From the NCBI RefSeq assembly GCF_001905735.1, contig NZ_LISW01000001.1, positions 241,947 through 305,946 on the forward strand: a stretch of DNA of 64,000 nt. The letters run 5' to 3'. Below are positions 57,430-64,000 of this stretch, one piece after another. The stretch is from Streptomyces sp. CB01249 (GTDB lineage Bacteria > Actinomycetota > Actinomycetes > Streptomycetales > Streptomycetaceae). The notes below the pieces were generated by a model. It saw only the letters and a program-made list of their open reading frames with translations, made no database searches and was not told where the DNA came from. The translations under genes and the position numbers were made by a program. Positions within the stretch are counted from its first letter, which is position 1, and each line of letters starts with the position of its first letter.

Positions 57430-58071
57430 TCAGTCCGTGAGGAACGCGCCCTCGCGGCAGGGGCGGCAGACGAAGACGTAGCCCAGCTGACCACCGAGGT
57501 TCATCGCGGTCTCCCAGGCGGCCCCCTCCTCCAGATGGGCCGCGAACTCCATCGCGACCGAGCAGGAGGGACACGCGGGCACCCGGTCGTCCTCCAGATA
57601 GGAGGGACTGCCTCCGAGCGAGCCGAGCACTTCCCGTTGCTTCCCGAACCGTTCTCCGGGTTCCCGCCGCCACCCCGCCCGGCCGAGGTCGTACGCGTCG
57701 GGGTCGGCGTCCTCGTCGCAGTCCTCCGGGTCGACCGTCACGACCTGGGTGCGGATGGCCGAGACCACCGGCAGGACCGTCACCCCGGTCTCCGGCACGG
57801 CGACCGGCCGCAGCCCCTCCCGGGGGAACAGATGGACCCGGTTGGCGCGGGACCCGGCCGCCCAGAACTCGCACGCGCCGGGGTCGTTCTGGCACACGAA
57901 CACCGACAGGACGCCGTCCTCCACGGGGAGGTGCGCGAAGAACCGCAACGGCCCCCCGCAGCCGCACACGGGCCAGCTGAAGCCCGCCGGAGCCAGCGGC
58001 ACACCACCGGTGCGCGGGACGTCGGAGTCGGGCGCCGCGGTGCCGTCGTGGATCATCAGGTTGGTCTGCAT
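57430..58071 (-). CDS. hypothetical Cys-rich protein, DUF1963-like
   Basis: A 213-residue cytosolic protein that resembles DUF1963/YwqG-like proteins in its [29 protein letters not shown] segment. Paired cysteines (CGCGG near residue 38, CPSC near 170 and CRPC near the C-terminus) suggest zinc binding. Function unknown. It sits tail to tail with mrpG and divergent from the nitrate reductase gene, with which it shares a 146-bp control region. Confidence 0.6.
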   Translation of the reverse strand: MQTNLMIHDGTAAPDSDVPRTGGVPLAPAGFSWPVCGCGGPLRFFAHLPVEDGVLSVFVCQNDPGACEFWAAGSRANRVHLFPREGLRPVAVPETGVTVLPVVSAIRTQVVTVDPEDCDEDADPDAYDLGRAGWRREPGERFGKQREVLGSLGGSPSYLEDDRVPACPSCSVAMEFAAHLEEGAAWETAMNLGGQLGYVFVCRPCREGAFLTD

Positions 58072-58128
58072 GGAGAGAGGCTACGGGCGGCTTTTCTCAC
58101 ACCGGCGGCGCGCCCGCTGTGCGACGAG

Positions 58129-58169
58129 CGTTACCGCCCATGATCGGCCGGTGCCACACCGGCGTAACG
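58129..58169. promoter_or_regulatory. inverted repeats upstream of the nitrate reductase gene
   Basis: CCGGTGCCACACCGG (58148-58162) is a perfect 6+3+6 palindrome. It is bracketed by CGTTAC (58129-58134) and GTAACG (58164-58169), in which GTTAC/GTAAC resemble GlnR half-sites. A candidate nitrogen-control region, 49 bp before the start. Confidence 0.5.
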
Positions 58170-58217
58170 GCGCTTTCCTACCGTCGGGGCACGATCCGAT
58201 TCACGGAAGGTCTCCCG

Positions 58218-61200
58218 GTGCCCCCACAGAGCTCGTCGGCCGACGCCACTCAGGTCCGTACGGTCTGCTCGTACTGCGGGGTGGGCTGCGGCATGGTCCT
58301 CGACATCGCGGCCGGGCCCGACGGGCGGCGTACGGTGCGCAGGGCGTCGGGCGACAAGGCGCACCCCGCCAACGCGGGGCGGCTCTGCACCAAGGGCGCG
58401 ACCACCGCCGACATGCTCGCCGCGCCGGGACGGCTGACCACCGCGCTGGTCCGGCCGGAGCGCGGCGCGGAGCCCGTACCGGTGGGCGTGGACGAGGCGG
58501 TCGCGTCCACCGCGCGGCGGCTGCGGGCGGTCATCGACACGCACGGACCGGACGCCGTCGCCTTCTACGTGTCCGGGCAGCTGAGCCTGGAGGCGCAGTA
58601 CCTCGCGAACAAGCTGGCCAAGGGGTTCGTCCGCACCAACCGGGTCGAGTCCAACTCCCGGCTGTGCATGGCGAGCGCGGGCAGCGGCTACAAGATGTCG
58701 CTCGGCGCCGACGGGCCGCCCGGCTCCTACGACGACCTGGACCGCGCGGACGTCTTCCTCGTCATCGGCTCCAACATGGCCGACTGCCACCCGATCCTCT
58801 TCCTGCGCCTCCTGGACCGCGTCAAGGCGGGCGCCAAGCTGATCGTCGTGGACCCCCGGCGCACCGCCACCGCCGACAAGGCCGACCTCTTCCTGCGCGT
58901 CAGGCCGGGCACCGACCTGGCCCTCCTCAACGGCCTCCTGCACCTGCTCCACGCGAACGGGCACACCGACCCCGCGTTCATCGCCGCGCACACCGAGGGC
59001 TGGGAGGAGATGCCGGAGTTCCTCGCCGACTACCCGCCCGACGCCGTCGCGGAGATCACCGGCATCCCGGAGGAGGACATCCGCGAGGCCGCCCGGTGGA
59101 TCGGCGAGGCGGGGGAGTGGACGAGCTGCTGGACGATGGGGCTCAACCAGTCCACGCACGGCACCTGGAACACCAACGCGCTGATCAACCTCCACCTCGC
59201 GACCGGCGCGATCTGCCGCCCCGGCAGCGGCCCCCTCTCGCTCACCGGCCAGCCCAACGCCATGGGCGGGCGCGAGATGGGCTACATGGGCCCGGGGCTC
59301 CCCGGGCAGCGGTCGCTCCTGGACGACGAGGACCGCGCCTTCACCGAAGAGCTGTGGGGCCTGGCCCCCGGCACCCTCCGCAAGGACGAGTGCGGCCGGG
59401 GAACGGTCGAGATGTTCGAGCGGATGGCGGCCGGTGACATCAAGGCGTGCTGGATCATCTGCACCAACCCCGTCGCCTCCGTTGCCAACCGCCGCACCGT
59501 CATCGAAGCCCTGGAGGTCGCCGAACTCGTCATCACCCAGGACGTGTTCGCCGACACCGAGACCAACGCCTACGCCGACGTCGTGCTGCCCGGCGCCCTG
59601 TGGAGCGAGGCGGAAGGCGTCCTCGTCAACAGCGAACGCAACCTCACCCTCGCCCGCCCCGCCGTCGAGCCGCCCGGCGAAGCCCTCGCGGACTGGCGGA
59701 TCATCGCCCGTATCGCCTGCGCCCTGGGCTACGAGGACGCCTTCACGTACGACAGCGCCGAGGAGGTCTTCGAGGAGATCAAGCGCGCCGCGAACCCCCG
59801 CACCGGCTACGACCTGCGCGGCGTGACGTACGAACGGCTGCGCACCGCCCCCGTCCAGTGGCCCGCGCCCACCGCCGAAGGCCCCGACCGCAACCCCATC
59901 CGCTATCTCGCCCCGGACGGCGGCGGACCCGTCTTCCCGACCCCGACCGGACGCGCCCGCTTCTTCGGCCGCCCCCACATCCCGGCGGCCGAGATGCCGG
60001 ACGACGACTACCCCTTCCTGCTCAACACCGGCCGGGTCCAGCACCAGTGGCACACCCTCACCAAGACCGGCAAGGTCGCCAAGCTCAACCGGCTCAACCC
60101 CGGACCGTTCGTGGAGGTGCACCCCGAGGACGCGGCCCGCCTCGGGCTCGCCGAGGGCGACTCGGTGGAGGTCGAGTCCCGGCGCGGGCGCGCCGTGCTG
60201 CCGGCCGTGGTCACCGACCGCGTGGCGCCCGGCTGCTGCTTCGCGCCCTTCCACTGGAACGACCTGTTCGGCGAATACCTCAGCGTCAACGCGGTGACCG
60301 GCGACGCGGTGGACCCGGTCTCCTACCAGCCGGAGTTCAAGGTGTGCGCGGTGACCCTGACGAAGGTGGCGGCGGCGCCCGTGCCGCTTCCCGTACCGGC
60401 CGTTCCCGAAACCGCCGCCGTCTTCGGCCTGGAGACCACCCCGCCCCCGGTCCTCGCCGAGCACGAGCGGCAGTACCTCGTCGGCTTCCTCGCCGGGCTG
60501 CCCCTCGGCGCCCCCGGCGTCCCCGTCCTCCCGGCCGGCGCGCCCTTCAGCGCCGAGCACGCGCGCTGGGTCAACGGCGTCCTGGCCGGGATGTACTCGC
60601 GCACCGGGCCGCCCGCCGAGGACCCCGAGCCCGTCCCCGCCGCCGAGGCCCCCGGCCGCGAGGTCGTCGTGCTGTGGGCCTCGCAGACCGGCAACGCCGA
60701 GGAGTTCGCCGTCGCCACCGCCGACCGGCTCACCGCCACGGGCCACCGCGCCCGGCTCCTCGGCATGGACGAGGCGGACCCGCGCGCCCTGCCGCCCGCC
60801 GCCGACCTCCTCCTGATCACCAGCACCTTCGGGGACGGCGACGCGCCCGACAACGGCTCCGGGTTCTGGGAGGCCCTGACGGCCGCCGACCTCCCGCCCC
60901 TGGACGGCAGGCGGTTCGCCGTCCTGGCCTTCGGCGACTCCTCGTACGACGACTTCTGCGGGCACGGGCGGCGGCTCGACAGCCGACTGGACGAGCTCGG
61001 GGCCGTCCGCCTCGCCCCCCGTACCGACTGCGAACCCGACTACGAACCCTCCGCGCTGAGCTGGCTCGACCAGGTCCTCGCCGGTCTCACCGCCCCGCCC
61101 GCCGAACCGGCCCCGGCGCCCCCGTCCGCCCCCGCGCCCGCCCCGGTCCGCACCCCGAAGCCCGCGCCCGTCACCGCGAGGCTGGCCGGCAACCGGCTGC

Positions 61201-62276
61201 TCGGGCTGCCCGGCTCCGGCAAGGAGGTGCGCCGGTTCACCTTCGACACCAGCGGCACCGGGACCGCCCTCGACTACGCGGCCGGGGACGCGCTCGGCGT
61301 CCACGCGGCCAACCACCCGGACCTGGTGGCCGAATGGCTCGCCGTCACCGGCCTCGACGCCGACGCCGAGATCGAGGTCTCCGGCCTCGGCGGCCTGCGG
61401 CTCGGCGACGCGCTCCTCACCCGGCTGGACATCACCCGCCTCACCCCCGCCCTCCTCGGCTTCGTCACCGAACGCACCGGCGACCGGGACCTGAAGAAGA
61501 TGCTGCGGCCCGACAACAAGGGCGAGCTGGCCCGCTGGTCCTGGGGCCGCCAGGCCGTGGACGTCCTCGCCGAATACCCGGTCAAGGCCACCCCCGAGGA
61601 GTGGGCCGCCCTCCTCAAACCCCTGCAACCGCGCCTGTACTCGATATCGTCCAGTCCGCTCACCGACCCCGACCGCCTCTCCCTGACGGTCTCCGTCGTC
61701 CGCTACGAGAACACCCAGGGCCGCCCCCGCTCCGGGGTCTGCTCGCCGTTCCTCGCGGACGCCGCCCCCGACACCCGCGTCCCGGTCTTCGTCCGCCGCG
61801 CCCCGCACTTCCGGCCACCGGCCCGCCCCGACGCACCGATGGTCATGGTCGGCCCCGGGACCGGGGTCGCCCCCTTCATCGGCTTCCTGGAGGAGCGCCG
61901 CGCCCGCCGCGACCCGGGCCCCAACTGGCTGTTCTTCGGGGAGCAGCACCGGGCCACCGACTTCTTCTACGAGGAGGAGCTGACGTCCTTCCTCGCCGAC
62001 TCCACCCTCACCCGCCTGGACACCGCCTTCTCCCGCGACCAGCGCGCCAAGGTCTACGTACAGGACCGGATGCGCGAGCACGGCGCCAAGCTGTGGACCT
62101 GGCTGCGCGACGGCGCCCACTTCTACGTGTGCGGCGACGCGGCCCGGATGGCCAAGGACGTCGACCGGGCGCTGCGGGACATCGCCGTCGCGCACGGCGG
62201 GCTCGACCCGGAGGCCGCCGCCCTGTACGTGAAGCAGCTCGCCGCCGACAAGCGGTACGTGCGCGACGTCTACTGA
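58218..62276 (+). CDS. nasA: assimilatory nitrate reductase fused to a CysJ-type flavoprotein reductase
   Basis: A 1352-residue fusion. The N-terminal about 720 residues are a molybdopterin nitrate reductase with a 4Fe-4S site (Cys17, 20, 24, 57), a likely Mo-ligand Cys in [10 protein letters not shown], and [18 protein letters not shown] flavodoxin domain follows ([13 protein letters not shown] near 820, [17 protein letters not shown]), then a FAD/NADPH reductase ([40 protein letters not shown]). One chain can thus pass electrons from NADPH to nitrate. The GTG at 58218 is chosen for GGAAGG 7 nt upstream. Confidence 0.94.
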   Translation: MPPQSSSADATQVRTVCSYCGVGCGMVLDIAAGPDGRRTVRRASGDKAHPANAGRLCTKGATTADMLAAPGRLTTALVRPERGAEPVPVGVDEAVASTARRLRAVIDTHGPDAVAFYVSGQLSLEAQYLANKLAKGFVRTNRVESNSRLCMASAGSGYKMSLGADGPPGSYDDLDRADVFLVIGSNMADCHPILFLRLLDRVKAGAKLIVVDPRRTATADKADLFLRVRPGTDLALLNGLLHLLHANGHTDPAFIAAHTEGWEEMPEFLADYPPDAVAEITGIPEEDIREAARWIGEAGEWTSCWTMGLNQSTHGTWNTNALINLHLATGAICRPGSGPLSLTGQPNAMGGREMGYMGPGLPGQRSLLDDEDRAFTEELWGLAPGTLRKDECGRGTVEMFERMAAGDIKACWIICTNPVASVANRRTVIEALEVAELVITQDVFADTETNAYADVVLPGALWSEAEGVLVNSERNLTLARPAVEPPGEALADWRIIARIACALGYEDAFTYDSAEEVFEEIKRAANPRTGYDLRGVTYERLRTAPVQWPAPTAEGPDRNPIRYLAPDGGGPVFPTPTGRARFFGRPHIPAAEMPDDDYPFLLNTGRVQHQWHTLTKTGKVAKLNRLNPGPFVEVHPEDAARLGLAEGDSVEVESRRGRAVLPAVVTDRVAPGCCFAPFHWNDLFGEYLSVNAVTGDAVDPVSYQPEFKVCAVTLTKVAAAPVPLPVPAVPETAAVFGLETTPPPVLAEHERQYLVGFLAGLPLGAPGVPVLPAGAPFSAEHARWVNGVLAGMYSRTGPPAEDPEPVPAAEAPGREVVVLWASQTGNAEEFAVATADRLTATGHRARLLGMDEADPRALPPAADLLLITSTFGDGDAPDNGSGFWEALTAADLPPLDGRRFAVLAFGDSSYDDFCGHGRRLDSRLDELGAVRLAPRTDCEPDYEPSALSWLDQVLAGLTAPPAEPAPAPPSAPAPAPVRTPKPAPVTARLAGNRLLGLPGSGKEVRRFTFDTSGTGTALDYAAGDALGVHAANHPDLVAEWLAVTGLDADAEIEVSGLGGLRLGDALLTRLDITRLTPALLGFVTERTGDRDLKKMLRPDNKGELARWSWGRQAVDVLAEYPVKATPEEWAALLKPLQPRLYSISSSPLTDPDRLSLTVSVVRYENTQGRPRSGVCSPFLADAAPDTRVPVFVRRAPHFRPPARPDAPMVMVGPGTGVAPFIGFLEERRARRDPGPNWLFFGEQHRATDFFYEEELTSFLADSTLTRLDTAFSRDQRAKVYVQDRMREHGAKLWTWLRDGAHFYVCGDAARMAKDVDRALRDIAVAHGGLDPEAAALYVKQLAADKRYVRDVY

Positions 62277-62279
62277 GGT

Positions 62280-64000
62280 TCAGAGCGCTACGAGCGTCAC
62301 TTCGGTGGCCTTGACGCTCGTCCACACCCGCGCCCCGTCCGCGAGGGACAGCTCGGCCGCCGCCTGCGGGGTGATCTCGGCGACCAGGTCCGGCGCCTGA
62401 TCCGACCCCACCAGCACCCGCAGCCTGCTTCCGCCCGCCGTGATCTCGCGCACCGTCCCCGGCCACACGTTGCGCGGGCTCCCGGCCGGCTTCTCCCGGT
62501 GCACGGAGACGGCCTCGGGCGCGACGACCGCGAGCGCGGGCGTCCCGGCGGGCAGCGGGTCGGCCGCGACGAGGCGACCGCCGCCCGAGGGCTCCAGGCC
62601 GTCGGCGGTGGCGGTGCCGGGCCAGGCGTTGCGGCCGAGCATCCGGGCGACCCAGGGGGAGCGCGGATGCCGCGTCACGTCGGCGGGCGGGGCGTCCTGA
62701 AGCGTGCGGCCGTCCTCCAGGACGAGGACCCGGTCGGCGAGCGCGACAGCCTCCACGGGGTCGTGCGTGACGAGGAGGCAGACGCCGCCGAACCCGTCGA
62801 GGTGGCGGCGCAGGGTGTGCCGGACCTGGGACCGGGTCGTCTGGTCGAGCGCGGCGAGCGGTTCGTCGAGGAGCAGCAGGCGCGGACGGGCGGCCAGCGC
62901 GCGGGCCAGCGCGACGCGCTGCGCCTGGCCGCCGGAGACCTGGGCGGGGCGGCGCGAGGCCAGATGCCCGACCCCGAGCCGGTCCAGCCACTCCTGCGCG
63001 GTGCGGCGGGCCTCGGCGCGCGGTACGCCCCGGGCGCGCAGCCCGTACGCGGTGTTGGCGAGGGTGCTGAGGTGCGGGAACAGCGCGCCGTCCTGCGGGA
63101 CCCAGGCGACGCCCCGGCGGTGGGCGGGCAGAGCGGTCACGTCGGTGTCGCCCAGGAGGAGCCGGGCGTGGGCGCGCGGGGTGAGGCCGAGCAGGGCGCG
63201 CAGCAGGGTCGTCTTGCCCGCGCCGTTGGGGCCGACGACGGCGATGGTGGTCCCGGCCTCCGCGTCGAGGGTCAGCTCGTTGAAGCCGGTGACCTCGGCG
63301 TGCAGCGGCCAGCTCTCCCGTACGTCCTTCGGAGCGGGAACGGCGGGCACGTCGGCCACGGGTTCGTCGTCCGCGGCCACCTCCGGCCGCGTGCGCTCCG
63401 GCGGCGTCCCGGTCCACCGCCCCCGCAGCGCCAGCAGCACCGCCATCGCGATGACGAGCAGCAGCAGCGACACCGAGGTCGCCGCCTCCGGGCTGTCCTG
63501 GAGCAGCAGGTAGACCTGAAGCGGCAGGGTCTGCGTGGTGCCGGGGAGGTTGCCCGCGAAGGTGATGGTCGCCCCGAACTCGCCGAGCGCCCGCGCCCAG
63601 GTCAGCGCCGCGCCCGCGGCAAGACCGGGCGCCACCATCGGCAGGGTGACCGTGAAGAACACCCGTACCGGCGAAGCTCCCAGGGAGGCCGCGGTCTCCT
63701 CGTAACGGGGGCGCAGCCCGCCCAGCGCGCCCTCCAGGCTGATCACCAGGAACGGCATGGCGACGAAGGTCGCCGCGAGCACCGCGCCCGAGGTGTGGAA
63801 CGGCAGCGTGATCCCGAACCAGTCCTCCAGCCACGGCCCCAGCAGCCCCCGGCGGCCGAAGCCGAGGAGCAGGGCGACGCCGCCGACCGTGGGCGGCAGC
63901 ACCATCGGCAGCAGCACCAGCGAGCGGACGAAGACCTTGCCGGGGAAGTCGACCCGGGCGAGCAGCCAGGCCAGCGGCACCCCCAGGACGAGCGAGAGCG
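62280..64000 (-). CDS. modBC: molybdate ABC permease-ATPase fusion (ModBC), 5' end outside the window
   Basis: Partial: the frame stays open to the window edge (LSLVLGVPLAWLLAR), so the first ModB helices lie beyond 64000. The visible part has a ModB permease with the EAA loop (YEETAASLGASPVRVFFTVTLPMVAPGL) and ALGEFGATITFAGN. A linker leads to a ModC ATPase: Walker A GPNGAGKTT, signature VSGGQAQR, Walker B LLLLDEP, switch His in THDP. A C-terminal TOBE/MOP-like region (NVWPGTVREITAGGSRLRVLV) binds oxyanion. It converges on the molybdenum-dependent nitrate reductase gene with a 3-bp gap. Confidence 0.92.
   Translation of the reverse strand, partial: LSLVLGVPLAWLLARVDFPGKVFVRSLVLLPMVLPPTVGGVALLLGFGRRGLLGPWLEDWFGITLPFHTSGAVLAATFVAMPFLVISLEGALGGLRPRYEETAASLGASPVRVFFTVTLPMVAPGLAAGAALTWARALGEFGATITFAGNLPGTTQTLPLQVYLLLQDSPEAATSVSLLLLVIAMAVLLALRGRWTGTPPERTRPEVAADDEPVADVPAVPAPKDVRESWPLHAEVTGFNELTLDAEAGTTIAVVGPNGAGKTTLLRALLGLTPRAHARLLLGDTDVTALPAHRRGVAWVPQDGALFPHLSTLANTAYGLRARGVPRAEARRTAQEWLDRLGVGHLASRRPAQVSGGQAQRVALARALAARPRLLLLDEPLAALDQTTRSQVRHTLRRHLDGFGGVCLLVTHDPVEAVALADRVLVLEDGRTLQDAPPADVTRHPRSPWVARMLGRNAWPGTATADGLEPSGGGRLVAADPLPAGTPALAVVAPEAVSVHREKPAGSPRNVWPGTVREITAGGSRLRVLVGSDQAPDLVAEITPQAAAELSLADGARVWTSVKATEVTLVAL

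Noticed and set aside
58131..62195. Minus-strand open frame of over 1300 codons opposite the nitrate reductase
   Set aside because: It is a shadow of a GC-rich gene. Its composition (Gly, Val, Glu, Arg runs) matches no family, and the plus strand has intact motifs throughout.

Overview
The window is high-GC actinobacterial DNA with the hallmarks of Streptomyces. It has strong G/C at third codon positions, many GTG and TTG starts, and ATGA/GTGA stop-start overlaps. It also carries two conservons, a CebR-type operator, a CUT1 sugar transporter without its own ATPase, a SepF-like protein, an Mrp antiporter and a nitrate reductase fused to a flavoprotein. No rRNA, tRNA, CRISPR array, insertion sequence or prophage was seen. 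The layout is chromosomal and mostly metabolic or regulatory.

Layout. 0-7.2 kb: an OleD-type macrolide glycosyltransferase; etfBA, a divergent TetR regulator and a DUF35 zinc-ribbon protein that share paired operators; and a DedA / histidine kinase / response regulator operon. 7.4-10.2 kb: a secreted GH74 xyloglucanase with a CBM2 behind a perfect CebR box. 10.9-18 kb: a sugar locus with a SIS protein, a DeoR regulator, two permeases, a Tat-type lipoprotein and a Gfo/Idh/MocA dehydrogenase. 18.3-23.3 kb: an MBL-fold hydrolase and conservon 1, ending in a P450 that lacks EXXR. 23.4-27 kb: SepF-like, MazG-like, a DUF6099-like protein, an LLM flavin oxidoreductase and a homocysteine S-methyltransferase. 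27-32 kb: a seven-bladed RCC1-type propeller divergent from the Hen1-Pnkp RNA repair pair. 32-36 kb: arginine deiminase, ornithine carbamoyltransferase and an amino-acid permease, then an RsbW-like protein.

36.6-45.2 kb is an aromatic-acid CoA catabolic locus. It encodes an enoyl-CoA hydratase, a fused 2-aminobenzoyl/salicylyl-CoA monooxygenase-reductase, an aryl-CoA ligase, a PaaX regulator, an acyl-CoA dehydrogenase and a Rid protein. Its two control regions, 7 kb apart, carry the same 12-bp palindrome at the same distance from a GATAAA -10 box, which I read as one regulon. 45.2-50.6 kb: conservon 2 on the minus strand, with a large NIT-type sensor and an FAD monooxygenase at the end. 50.9-57.4 kb: mrpACDEFG. 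57.4-64 kb: a hypothetical protein, the NasA-type nitrate reductase/flavoprotein fusion, and, tail to tail, a fused molybdate permease/ATPase that runs off the window and would supply its metal.

The most interesting signals are regulatory: matched operator pairs around tetR, the matched promoter-operators of the aromatic locus, and a motif shared between the DeoR region and the sugar ABC operon. Two conservons each end in a different kind of oxygenase, and a propeller protein sits next to the RNA repair operon.
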